From the NCBI RefSeq assembly GCF_002367995.1, contig NZ_AP018207.1:5569963-5633962 (forward strand): 64,000 nt of DNA, read 5' to 3'. Below the pieces are notes generated by a model. The model had not been told where the DNA came from. It saw only the letters and a list, made by a program, of their open reading frames with translations, and searched no databases. A program made the translations under genes and the position numbers. The stretch comes from Calothrix brevissima NIES-22. Lineage in GTDB: Bacteria > Cyanobacteriota > Cyanobacteriia > Cyanobacteriales > Nostocaceae. Shown in pieces: positions 16,858 to 25,451 of this stretch (the stretch's first letter is position 1; each line of letters starts with the position of its first letter).

Positions 16858-18045
16858 TTATTGAGTATTTCGGGGAAGATAACCTTCTACCAAGCAATCA
16901 GAACCAACCACACGCCAACGAACATTTTCGAGGGGTAACGCTTCAGTCATGGTGGTAAAGCCCAAATCACCTACGGGTGTAGGAGCATTACTACCACCGA
17001 TGATTTTCGGAGCAATAAAAGCAAGAATTTTTTGTACTGCTCTGTTGGCGATCGCACTCGCAGCTAAAGTTCCACCACATTCCCACAATACGCTACAAAA
17101 ACCCCGTTCATACAAGTGCGCCATAACATTATCTGGTGTCAGGGAAGTGAACTCTACCACTTCCACCCCCCGTTGCCGTAACATTTCTTGAACATTAGGG
17201 TTAGCAGCTACTTCTGTCAATACTAAGGTAGGAGCCTCAGATGTTTGCCATAGGCGAGCATTTTCTGGCAAGTTAAGATGGCGACTCATCACGACTCGCA
17301 AAGGATTATGGGTCGCTACCTGATGGCTGGTTAAATAAGGATTATCCTGTCGCACAGTATTTCCACCGACAATCACAGCATCACAAGCAGCCCGTAGCTG
17401 ATGTACTTCATTGCGGGCGGCTTGATTTGTCACCCAAGCGCTATGACCAGAAGTTGTAGCAATTTTGCCATCCAATGTCATGGCATACTTCAAAATACCT
17501 AGAGGGCGTTTGTAGAGAATTCGATGGACAAAAGCTTCGTTGAGTTGCTGACAGGCGGCTTCTTCTACCCCTACTAACACTTCTATACCAGCAGCTCGTA
17601 AACGGGCAATCCCACCCCCAGCGACTAGGGGATTTGGATCTACCATCCCCACTACTACTTTGGTTACTCCCGCATTAATTAAACCTTCCGAACAAGGTGG
17701 AGTACGCCCATAGTGGTTACAAGGTTCCAGATTTACGTAAACGGTAGCACCACGAGCAGCTTCTCCGGCGGCTCTGAGGGCAAAAACTTCTGCATGAGGT
17801 TCGCCCGCACGGGGATGAAACCCTTCGCCCACAATCTCCCCATCCTTGACAACCACTGCACCCACTAAAGGATTGGGGGAAGTGCGTCCCAAAGCGCGAC
17901 GGGCGAGTTCTATACACCGCAGCATCATTAGGGAATCAAAATCACTCCCTACCCGTTTGTCTGTTGAATTCATGGGCGGGGTATTTTCTAGATTGTAGTT
18001 AGGTAGAGAGCCATCTATTTGAGCAAGCACAGGGGAGTTATCCAT
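16858..18045 (-). CDS. ribD: Bifunctional riboflavin biosynthesis deaminase/reductase RibD
   Basis: Carries out steps two and three of riboflavin synthesis: deamination of the pyrimidine from GTP cyclohydrolase II, then NADPH-dependent reduction of the ribosyl side chain. The N-terminal deaminase domain (about 35-180) has the zinc site HAEV (His84) and PCNHYGRTPPC (Cys109, Cys118 in ATG-18045 numbering). The C-terminal reductase (about 180-395) has RPLGILKYAMTLDGKIAT, AVIVGGNTVRQDNPYLT and LWECGGTLAAS. Full length for the family. I choose ATG 18045 (MDNSPVLAQ). A TTG at 18066 adds seven residues, and ATG 17973 would remove a non-conserved 24-residue extension. Not in an obvious operon. Confidence 0.93.
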   Translation of the reverse strand: MDNSPVLAQIDGSLPNYNLENTPPMNSTDKRVGSDFDSLMMLRCIELARRALGRTSPNPLVGAVVVKDGEIVGEGFHPRAGEPHAEVFALRAAGEAARGATVYVNLEPCNHYGRTPPCSEGLINAGVTKVVVGMVDPNPLVAGGGIARLRAAGIEVLVGVEEAACQQLNEAFVHRILYKRPLGILKYAMTLDGKIATTSGHSAWVTNQAARNEVHQLRAACDAVIVGGNTVRQDNPYLTSHQVATHNPLRVVMSRHLNLPENARLWQTSEAPTLVLTEVAANPNVQEMLRQRGVEVVEFTSLTPDNVMAHLYERGFCSVLWECGGTLAASAIANRAVQKILAFIAPKIIGGSNAPTPVGDLGFTTMTEALPLENVRWRVVGSDCLVEGYLPRNTQ

Positions 18046-18170
18046 AAGTTTGGGGAACACTCTCAATATTTTCCACGCTAGCTGGTCTTTTGCGCGATTT
18101 TTTAATAGTAATATTCAGCTTTTACTTTTGGCGATCTTATGGCGATCTTAACTTATAGGGATATTCACAA

Positions 18171-18189
18171 GGGCGGGGTTTCCCTGCCC
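18171..18189. other. Short GC hairpin after the DUF2207 gene
   Basis: GGGCGGGGTTTCCCTGCCC forms a 7-8 bp stem with one mismatch, 31 bp beyond the stop of the DUF2207 gene. It lacks a clear T-run, so terminator function is uncertain. Confidence 0.3.
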
Positions 18190-18219
18190 ATAAGGATTTG
18201 GTGGGAAATTGGTATTGGT

Positions 18220-19104
18220 TTAACCGCCACCGCCACAACCACCGCCGCCGCAACCACCGCCACCACCGCAGCCACCGCCACCACCACCACAACCTCCGCC
18301 ACCGTAGTTACCACCGTCACCATTGCGATCGCTACTACTATTCTTTCCAAATACTAGTCCGTATAAAAATATAAGACCGAAAAATCCCCAAAATAGCCAC
18401 CAAAACCAACTACCAAAAGATGAAGAAGATCCTGAACTTTGCCATCGTGATGGTTTGATATCAGTACCTGTGCTGTCAAAGTTTACCTGAACGGCTAACT
18501 CTTCTCCTGGTTCGATGGCTGTTGATGCTATTGCTTCAATAGTTTTAGCATCAACTTTGCGAATATTAGCTTCTTTACCCCAGCTTTGGAAATCTTTAAT
18601 TTTAGTGGCGAATTGTTCTGGAAACTGAACTGTGACCTTTGCTTGTTTGACAGCAGCTTTTCGTTCATGAAATATAGCTTTCCAATACAATTGTGCATCA
18701 TCTACATTTACTTTTAATCCCCCAATCACACGATATTTCAACACAAACGTATGACTTTCTGGTGCTTTTAAAGAATGCTCCCAATTAATCCAGAATTTAT
18801 TATTTTCTATTTTTGTAGCACTGGGTAATATTTGCCCATTTTCTGATACTGTTACTTCCTGAATTTCGTCTATTTTATCTATAAGAATGTAGCGATAGCG
18901 TTGATTAGTGTAATCATCAGTAAAGGTATATTTTTGGGTTTCAGTAATTAACATGTCACCATTAGTTTGTACGACTACATCAACATTGATAAAGTCCCAA
19001 TAGAAAGGGACGGATTCAGCTTGGACATGATAAAGAGAAAATGTCAGGCTGAAAATTAGGGTTATTGAAAATAGAATTATTCTTTGAATTAGTTTGCTGT
19101 ACAT
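18220..19104 (-). CDS. DUF2207-domain membrane protein with Gly/Cys-rich tail
   Basis: A 294-residue protein with an N-terminal signal or anchor (residues 5-28), an extracytoplasmic DUF2207-type domain (about 30-215; FYWDFINVDVVVQTNGDMLI, YTFTDDYTNQRYRYI, QLYWKAIFHERKAAV), one strongly aromatic membrane helix (about 234-258, WFWWLFWGFFGLIFLYGLVF) and a cytosolic tail. The last ~27 residues are almost pure glycine with four evenly spaced cysteines (CGGGG units). Such SGGGG/CGGGG tails occur in DUF2207 and TPM-domain proteins; the function is unknown. The tail DNA (18220-18304) is GC-rich and repetitive, so copy number may vary. Last gene in a row of minus-strand genes, 277 bp from the LuxR regulator with a MITE-like element between. 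Confidence 0.8.
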   Translation of the reverse strand: MYSKLIQRIILFSITLIFSLTFSLYHVQAESVPFYWDFINVDVVVQTNGDMLITETQKYTFTDDYTNQRYRYILIDKIDEIQEVTVSENGQILPSATKIENNKFWINWEHSLKAPESHTFVLKYRVIGGLKVNVDDAQLYWKAIFHERKAAVKQAKVTVQFPEQFATKIKDFQSWGKEANIRKVDAKTIEAIASTAIEPGEELAVQVNFDSTGTDIKPSRWQSSGSSSSFGSWFWWLFWGFFGLIFLYGLVFGKNSSSDRNGDGGNYGGGGCGGGGGGCGGGGGCGGGGCGGGG

Positions 19105-19224
19105 AAATCGTTTGACTCATTAATATTATTGGATATAGCTATAGTTTGAATTAGTTTCGCTTCTCAAAGTTGAGAAATTAATTTTGTAGTAATAACTTCA
19201 GACGTGACTATAAATTTACTTATT

Positions 19225-19335
19225 AGACTTCTTGCATAAATATTGTCGCTGTGTTAATTAGGAGTTTGAAAAGCTCACGCAGAGCCGCAGAGACGCAGAG
19301 AAGAATGAGAAATTTAGGACTTTTGCAAGAGGTCT
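19225..19335. mobile_element. 111-bp MITE-like element with TIRs and ATT target duplication
   Basis: Left AGACTTCTTGCATAA and right TTTTGCAAGAGGTCT are inverted repeats (two mismatches in 15). Flanking ATT at 19222-19224 and 19336-19338 is a 3-bp direct repeat, as made by IS5-type transposases. The interior contains the CGCAGAG-type sequence found in other intergenic spots (for example near 30890). It has no ORF and lies between the DUF2207 gene and the LuxR regulator. Confidence 0.65.
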
Positions 19336-19381
19336 ATTTTGTACTGAAAATATTACACATACCAGTTTGATTATTTACTTA

Positions 19382-20089
19382 TCAATCAATTAATCCTGCT
19401 GCTCTCGCTCGAATTTTCGTAAAAATTCTGATATTTATCCCTTGATTTCTTAATTCATGACAATCAATACCTAAAGCGGCTTGTAGTGTATCCCAATGTT
19501 TGCGTACAGTGCGTTCCGATACACAAATATGTGCAGCAATCGCTTTATCTTGTAATCCTTCATTAAAGGCTAGTCTGAGTAGTTTTAAGATTTCTGGTTT
19601 CAGGTTTAATTTCTCATATATATCTGGGTAAATATAGATATCTGTCATTTCTTTAATCCGAGTAAATACCTTTAATGCTCCATCTATTCTGGAGAGCATA
19701 TCTTGACTAGTAATATTTTTATCGGCAATGACAAATCCTCCTTGATGTTTATCAATTGCGGGTTTGATTTGCACTAGTCTTTTGACATAAGGACTTTGGA
19801 CAAATATATTCAATTTAGGATATTTTTGCATTACCTGTTGTAAAAAATCTAAACCTATCTGAGTTTGTGCTATTCCTCCTAATTTTTCTGGGAGGTAAAT
19901 ATCCATGATTATTAGATCGGGTTGCCAATTTGAGATTTTATGAATAGCGTCATATGCTGTTCGCGTACTGATAATATTTCCATCAGGATATTGAGTCTTT
20001 AGCAATTGTGCTGTTGCACTTAGAGCAATATCATAACTATCAACTAGCAAAATTTGCAGTGATACTTTCTTTGTTAAATATTGGATCAT
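19382..20089 (-). CDS. LuxR/NarL-type response regulator
   Basis: A 235-residue regulator with a receiver domain (about 10-135; ILLVDSYD, phosphoacceptor Asp63 in LIIMDIYLPE) and a C-terminal HTH (about 165-225; LRLAFNEGLQDKAIAAHICVSERTVRKHWDTL). In the acidic pocket the usual paired acids after ILLVD are read DS, so phosphorylation may be weaker or altered. It lies 225 bp after the CHAT-receptor gene on the same strand, which suggests it is the output regulator for, or is co-regulated with, that cluster. No histidine kinase is nearby. Start ATG 20089. Confidence 0.85.
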   Translation of the reverse strand: MIQYLTKKVSLQILLVDSYDIALSATAQLLKTQYPDGNIISTRTAYDAIHKISNWQPDLIIMDIYLPEKLGGIAQTQIGLDFLQQVMQKYPKLNIFVQSPYVKRLVQIKPAIDKHQGGFVIADKNITSQDMLSRIDGALKVFTRIKEMTDIYIYPDIYEKLNLKPEILKLLRLAFNEGLQDKAIAAHICVSERTVRKHWDTLQAALGIDCHELRNQGINIRIFTKIRARAAGLID

Positions 20090-20314
20090 AGGAATAAATT
20101 ATTCTGGAAAATAAACCATTAAGCGATCGCTTTTCACCCCGCTAAAGGAATATCTACAGTTCGAGTCATAATTTCCGCAATTGTTACAAAACTTTACACA
20201 GTCTGGTTTAGGGAATTCCAAATAAGAAAACATCACGATCGTTAACTTACTAAGCCCGCAACCTCGTAGGGGCGGGATCACCCCACCCATACCATCTGTC
20301 GCATTGTTTCTCAC

Positions 20315-23014
20315 CTATTTACAAGGAATATCTTTGGCGAAATCAAACTTCAATTGCTGATTATGCTCTTTAACAGTCAATATGGGTTGTGTGTTAATTC
20401 CTTTGCGATTTCCTGTGGCTTCAAAAATAATCTTCGAGCCTTTTAAGACATCACTAAATGCTGCTTTATCTGGGTTAATATCTGTTTCAAACAATTTCTG
20501 TTGAATTACTTTTCTATCAATAGGTTTACCTACATCTTGATTTTTAATAGCTTGCACAATTGCTTGCACAGCCTCGTATGATAAGGCGACTCTTCTATTT
20601 AAATCACCGCCCCAATATTCATTAATCTGTTTAGCGAAGTCTTGCGCACCACATTGTTTTGGATGCCATTCACTAGCTAAAAATAAGCTTTTTGTAGCTG
20701 TTTTGGCTTGATTAATAACGTCTTGAAGATAAAGAGTATTGGCTCCTAAAATAGGTTTTTTACCATTATTTAACTTGATAATATTAATCGCCTTTTGCAA
20801 TGTTGTATTATCATCAGTTCCGCCATCAGGTAATAGTACCAACGCATCTGCCTCTTGAACCTGGGAGGGAAGTTCATTGGTATTAAAGTTTGGATCGGAT
20901 AAGTCAACTTTAAGAAGTATTTTTCCTTGATATGATTGAATTACCTTCTCAAATTCGTCAGCTAAATCTTGGCTAAACCATTCTTTGCTATTATAGAAAA
21001 TGACGACTTTTGGCTGAGTTTTTAGTAAATCATTAACTAAATAATCTACCAAAGTTTTTGCTTCTTCTCGAGTAGATGCAGTTGTGCGGAAGAATACTTT
21101 ATTGGAACTAGCACAACTTTGTAAATTCACTACAGTGCTGGTGGGAGAAATTAAGACAAGCTCGTTTGGGGAATAAACTTTTAAAGCTTCACAGGTATTA
21201 GGTGAGGTGTAATGTCCTACTACAGCGAGAATTTTTTGATTTTGGGATAGTTGTGTAGCAATTTGTTTAGCTTGCTTTTGTTGATTGCGATCGTTAGCAA
21301 TGACAACTTGTAAATTTATCCCGTTTTTAACTGCGACATCTTGAGCTTGAGCAACGCCAAATAAGATATCTAATCCAGAATTAACATTTAAGGGTGCTGC
21401 TACAGCAATAGTGTAAATTGGAAAGACAGGATTTTGTTTATGTCGCGTATTTACGAAAGCATTGTTACGATAAATTAGCACTTCTGGATCTTGCAATGCG
21501 GCTAAAGCTGTTTGACGTAAACCTTGAACTTTTTTATTTTCTCCTGCTTGAAAGCGGAGACTATCAAAAGTTTTGTATGCACTCTCATAGTCACCTTGAG
21601 CAAATTCTTGAATTCCTTGCTCTTTTAATTTGAGATATGGCTGACTCAATTTGACTCTGCTATCAGCAATTGCTTTTTCACCCAAGCTAATAAAGTTGTC
21701 TATTTTAGATTGAATTGTTTCATCATTTATTGGGGGTTTACAGCTGGAAGAAAAAATTGAACAGCGATTAATATAAATTAAAGTGGCTGCAATAATTCCT
21801 ACGACAGCAGCCAAACCCAAGATTTTCTTACGCAGCAGGAAAGGTGACGGTGAAGGGGAAGGAGAGGGATCTTGTATCATTGGATGATTGTCTGAGGTTG
21901 GAGCAGGCCAAAAAAATTCAGGCTGATTGGGATTGAGACAAACGACAGGTAGCCAAGAAGCAGTGGGAAAAGTAGCTTTTAAAGTGTCTAGGCGATCGCG
22001 TGCTTCCCGCACTGCTAAACACAGGGGTATACCTTGCGAAAACTCTCGTAAAAAGTAGAGTAAAAATTGACCAGCAATTCTATCTGGTACGGGTTCCCGC
22101 ATCACTATTGAGGCTGGAACGTTTAACTGTGTCAAAAAATCTGCAATTCCTAAGCCATCACAGGAATTGAAAATTGCTAACTTTAAACCTTTACTTACGG
22201 ATTTCCTTAAGCTAGGAGTTAATGCTTCTAAAGGTAAAAATGTATCCTGACTAATTTGAATCTGTCCGCCTGTTTTTTGGCTGGAACTATGACCAGCAAA
22301 AAAGAGGATATCCCAAACATTTTCAAATAATAAATGAGCAATCTCTTCTTCTGTTGGCTCCACTTTCCAAGTAATTTGTGCTCCTCTTGCTTCCAAAATT
22401 TCGAGAGCGTTTCTATCGGCTTCTAGTTGTAAATTTCCCTGAGAACTGCCGAATATAGCTAAAACTTTGACTGGTGTTTTAAAGGTAGCTACTTGATAGT
22501 AAAATTTAGTAAACAAGGCAAATTCTGTGTTAGGGAGTTTAGAAAATAAATCCCAGATATGCCAAGGTAGTCTCCGTAAAACATCATTGTGCTGATGATT
22601 TGCAGTGTGACATCTAATGATAATGGGAACAGATTGATCGGCTTTGACTTTGATATTGGCTTGAATGCGATCGCGTAAACTTTTAAAGGCTGGATTTTGA
22701 AACCAGTTCTTACAGTAATTCTCTAGCTCTTCGGCTCTTTGTTTCCAACTATCTAAAGCTACGTTTGTTACCTGTCCAGGAACAGCTTGTAATGTCCGAC
22801 TATTCTCAAGTAATATATCTTGCCAATTTTCGTATAACTTTGGTATCGGCGACGCTGGGGGAATTTCAGTTAAATCATTGTGTTCATCAATAATTTTACC
22901 GTCTTCAAAAATTTGCACTCTGACACAAAAGCCGTCATCAAAGCTACCGCTACTAATCTCAAGTACAACAGCGACATTTTGAGGAGGTTGAAGACTAGAG
23001 GAGGATAGCACCAT
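20315..23014 (-). CDS. CHAT caspase-like protease fused through one membrane helix to a periplasmic ligand-binding (PBP1) domain
   Basis: An 899-residue predicted single-pass receptor protease. Residues 1-370 include a CHAT (caspase HetF associated with TPR) domain with the dyad His242 (DILFFAGHSSS) and Cys285 (LAIFNSCDG). A Ser-Pro linker (382-391, SPSPSPSP) is followed by one membrane helix (about 398-415). After it come a short helical TPR-like section (about 445-520) and a type-1 periplasmic binding fold (about 530-880) like branched-chain amino acid receptors (YTIAVAAPLNVNSG, ILAVVGHYTSPNTCEAL, VLISPTSTVV, VVIFYNSKEWFSQDLADEF). There is no N-terminal signal peptide, which places CHAT inside and the sensor outside. 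The gene follows a DUF1822 gene (80 bp) and a sigma-like gene. Inference: ligand binding controls the protease. Start ATG 23014. Confidence 0.85.
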   Translation of the reverse strand: MVLSSSSLQPPQNVAVVLEISSGSFDDGFCVRVQIFEDGKIIDEHNDLTEIPPASPIPKLYENWQDILLENSRTLQAVPGQVTNVALDSWKQRAEELENYCKNWFQNPAFKSLRDRIQANIKVKADQSVPIIIRCHTANHQHNDVLRRLPWHIWDLFSKLPNTEFALFTKFYYQVATFKTPVKVLAIFGSSQGNLQLEADRNALEILEARGAQITWKVEPTEEEIAHLLFENVWDILFFAGHSSSQKTGGQIQISQDTFLPLEALTPSLRKSVSKGLKLAIFNSCDGLGIADFLTQLNVPASIVMREPVPDRIAGQFLLYFLREFSQGIPLCLAVREARDRLDTLKATFPTASWLPVVCLNPNQPEFFWPAPTSDNHPMIQDPSPSPSPSPFLLRKKILGLAAVVGIIAATLIYINRCSIFSSSCKPPINDETIQSKIDNFISLGEKAIADSRVKLSQPYLKLKEQGIQEFAQGDYESAYKTFDSLRFQAGENKKVQGLRQTALAALQDPEVLIYRNNAFVNTRHKQNPVFPIYTIAVAAPLNVNSGLDILFGVAQAQDVAVKNGINLQVVIANDRNQQKQAKQIATQLSQNQKILAVVGHYTSPNTCEALKVYSPNELVLISPTSTVVNLQSCASSNKVFFRTTASTREEAKTLVDYLVNDLLKTQPKVVIFYNSKEWFSQDLADEFEKVIQSYQGKILLKVDLSDPNFNTNELPSQVQEADALVLLPDGGTDDNTTLQKAINIIKLNNGKKPILGANTLYLQDVINQAKTATKSLFLASEWHPKQCGAQDFAKQINEYWGGDLNRRVALSYEAVQAIVQAIKNQDVGKPIDRKVIQQKLFETDINPDKAAFSDVLKGSKIIFEATGNRKGINTQPILTVKEHNQQLKFDFAKDIPCK

Positions 23015-23094
23015 AAACGACCTAGCGAGGATATTGGGAAGTCAAGGATTTATTATTAGATAAGCATGATTCCGCAAAACTACGCAAGAGTTAG

Positions 23095-24201
23095 CTAAAT
23101 TAGAAAATCTTCGCTAAAGCTGGCATCATTGAGAACGACAAGGGCGCGGAAGCGATCGCCTGCATCGGCTGTAAACTTGAACTGAATATAATCATCTTTC
23201 TGGCGCGATTCTACAGAAAAAAACGACCTACCATTTTCATCTAACCCCATGAGCTTTAATCCTGATGGTAAATGAGACGATTTTTCTAAGGGATAAACTC
23301 GCAATAAAATTAACATTTTGCCATCTAATTTAGGCAAAATTCCTACCATTAATACTATGGAATATCCCAGGAGATAAATACCTAAATCTTTAGCATTAAT
23401 TACTGGACATGCTGGATTTTTTGGGTCTATTTCCCACAATAACTCAGCAGCTTGCCAGCGTATTTCATCATCTTCAGTTGTTTGGATAAGTTTTACTAAA
23501 GCCTCTTGAGGAGTGAGATATGAATCACAGTAACTTCCGCGATAAAGTTGTTCAACTCTTTGGCGAATTACATCGTTACCTCGATTTTGCAGTTGCTGTT
23601 GTGGCTGCTCAATTAATGTTTTCATGCTGCGAAAATTGCTGAGTAATTTTGGTGTAGGTTGCCAATCAGATTCAAATTTATGTTGTAGCCATTGTGTCAG
23701 TTTTACAATTGGTGATGCTGTTGGTTCTAAGGTTAAACGCTCTAGCAATAAATCCAATGATTGAAAATAGCTACGCGGTAGTTCTGTTACAGATATAGAT
23801 TCAACAAATCCTAAAATGTGCCCTTCTTGGTAAGGTTCATCGAGTTGCACGATCGCGTAACCAATGCGTTCTGTCCAAACTTCCTGTGGGATGTGACATT
23901 TGCGATCGCACTGACGCAAGCAACGACATTCTAAAAAGCCTTGCAAACTAGGAATATACAAGTCCGCAATATTTTCGATCATGCGTTCTAGGGGATTCCA
24001 GCTATGACTGAGTTCTAAATCGCTCTCGATACCCAATAGTTGTAAATAACGCCGCGTGACTAACACAGCCAAAGTATTGCGATAAACTTGTTGCGATCGC
24101 TCTTCAGTTAGTTGCTGTTGCGCAAATTTGTAAGCTTGTATTCGATCCGTTGCTGTAATTGCAATTGCAATCTGCGGAAATCTTTCTGCGGTATTCATCA
24201 T
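23095..24201 (-). CDS. DUF1822 family protein
   Basis: A 368-residue soluble cyanobacterial protein of the DUF1822 family, recognised by VYRNTLAVLVTRRYLQLLGIESDL, SWNPLERMIENIADLYI and the Cys cluster LECRCLRQCDRKC (three or four cysteines, possibly metal binding). The middle is helical and Gln-rich, and the C-terminus (about 270-368) is beta-rich with LRVYPLEKSSHLPSGLKLMGLDENG. Function unknown. In cyanobacteria this family is often next to a sigma-like gene and a CHAT or CHASE2 gene, as here: 86 bp after the sigma-like gene and 80 bp before the CHAT receptor. It is probably an adaptor or regulator in that unit. Start ATG 24201 (a second ATG follows at once). Confidence 0.83.
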   Translation of the reverse strand: MMNTAERFPQIAIAITATDRIQAYKFAQQQLTEERSQQVYRNTLAVLVTRRYLQLLGIESDLELSHSWNPLERMIENIADLYIPSLQGFLECRCLRQCDRKCHIPQEVWTERIGYAIVQLDEPYQEGHILGFVESISVTELPRSYFQSLDLLLERLTLEPTASPIVKLTQWLQHKFESDWQPTPKLLSNFRSMKTLIEQPQQQLQNRGNDVIRQRVEQLYRGSYCDSYLTPQEALVKLIQTTEDDEIRWQAAELLWEIDPKNPACPVINAKDLGIYLLGYSIVLMVGILPKLDGKMLILLRVYPLEKSSHLPSGLKLMGLDENGRSFFSVESRQKDDYIQFKFTADAGDRFRALVVLNDASFSEDFLI

Positions 24202-24258
24202 AATTTGTCATTTGTCATTGGTCAGATACGCGATTCATCGCGTCTGTACAATTGTCTC

Positions 24259-24295
24259 CCTAGCCCCTAGCCCCTAGTCCCTAGCCCCTAGTCCA
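24259..24295. repeat. CTAGCCC heptamer array overlapping the end of the sigma-like gene
   Basis: About five tandem copies of CTAGCCC/CTAGTCC. The in-frame TAG stop of the sigma-like gene (24288-24290) is one of the CTA units read on the minus strand. Confidence 0.85.
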
Positions 24296-25019
24296 ACAAC
24301 TGTTTTAAATGGGAGAAACATCTTGTGCGACAAAATCTCCTCACTGCTGATGGTTCGATTGCATATTTTTGGGCGATCGCATTCCAAGAGAAATTTCCGG
24401 AATCATGTAACACCTTTAAAATATGAATCAACAAAATTTGACAGTTAACCTGGGGATAACTCTGCATTCGACAATTTTTGAAGGCTTGGGGATGATTTTG
24501 CACTAAATCTAGCCATTCTTGGATAGTTTCATCCCAGCGATCCGGATCTGGCGCTGGCGGTTCCATCCACTGATGATTTTCTGCATCTGTAACAGCATTT
24601 AACCGTCTTCTTTCTTCATCGGCTTTTTGGCGAATTACATCATGAATTACCCAGCGCAGTTTTTGGTTAAACCAGGTGACAAAACTAGCCGTTGTTGGCT
24701 GATACTGTCCCAGATTTTCCATAAACCATACCCAAGTTCTTGATAAAGCTTCACTATATACATCTGGTGATATTCTTGCGCCGTTCCAAATTAATCGGGA
24801 AGACTTCATCATCGCGATAATGAAATCCTTCACCCGCTCTGGATTCTCGGCTTGAGATAATTGTGCAAATAACCATTGACGCGCCGGAATATCATTCATA
24901 ATTTCCTGGAGCGTTTTTTGTTGCTGTAATAACCTGCTTCTGGACATTGAGTTATTTAAAGCAGCTTCCAGCAAGCCAATCAAAGGAGATTCCTTCAAGT
25001 CATTAGACATAAAAGTCAT
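24288..25019 (-). CDS. Sigma-70-like transcription factor (group of the DUF1822/CHAT clusters)
   Basis: A 243-residue protein with two sigma-like parts. Region-2-like at about 70-135 (DVYSEALSRTWVWFMENLGQY, SFVTWFNQKLRWVIHDVIRQ), comparable with the -10 recognition and core-binding helices of ECF sigma factors. A region-4-like HTH at about 205-240 (FSWNAIAQKYAIEPSAVRRFCRTRC) would contact the -35 element. The linker (135-200) is longer than in ordinary ECF sigmas. It is first of three closely spaced minus-strand genes (sigma-like, DUF1822, CHAT receptor). Promoter recognition is inferred and it could act as a non-sigma DNA-binding protein. Start ATG 25019, or ATG 25010 (MSNDLKE). Confidence 0.8.
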   Translation of the reverse strand: MTFMSNDLKESPLIGLLEAALNNSMSRSRLLQQQKTLQEIMNDIPARQWLFAQLSQAENPERVKDFIIAMMKSSRLIWNGARISPDVYSEALSRTWVWFMENLGQYQPTTASFVTWFNQKLRWVIHDVIRQKADEERRRLNAVTDAENHQWMEPPAPDPDRWDETIQEWLDLVQNHPQAFKNCRMQSYPQVNCQILLIHILKVLHDSGNFSWNAIAQKYAIEPSAVRRFCRTRCFSHLKQLLD

Positions 25020-25451
25020 CCAGACCCAATTAATATAGGTTGGAATATCATGACACTTGCGAACCTCCTTTCACCTGTTTGATAGCTTATCGGCGTTACA
25101 GGTGGGAATAATTCAAATTATTTACAAAACTTTATAAAAAGGCAGCGCTTTGGCTATGCTTGGCGACTGAGCAGATGGCAGAAGGATCAGAATTCTCTAC
25201 GCAGTTCATCAAGACTACTAGCGATTTTCAGATCAGTTGCTCATCGCACAATCCCGCCGTCACCCTATAAGGGTGCGGCTAATTGAACATGAGCTTACCT
25301 TAAGTGGGCTAAAGAATTCAGCCCACAAAGGTGGGCTTTGTAGCGATAGCCCCAGGCTTCTAGCCTGCGGGCGGTATATCGGGTAAGTCAGCAATTTCTA
25401 TGAGTATTGAGAAATCATACCAATGCCCAATGCCCAATGCCCAACACCCCA
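25020..25451. other. Intergenic region with palindromic repeats between kinase and sigma-like genes
   Basis: 432 bp without ORF. 25255-25380 contains dispersed-repeat material: AGTGGGCTAAAGAATTCAGCCCAC is an inverted repeat (GTGGGCT/AGCCCAC), followed by GCGATAGCCCCAGGCTTCTAGCCTGC with GGCT/AGCC symmetry. 25421-25450 is a CCCAATG array reaching the kinase stop. The rest (25020-25250) should contain the promoter of the sigma-like gene. Confidence 0.5.

Noticed and set aside
18139-18357. Thr/Ala-rich plus-strand ORF of 72 codons
   Set aside because: It is the antisense of the Gly/Cys tail of the DUF2207 gene; pure repeat translation.
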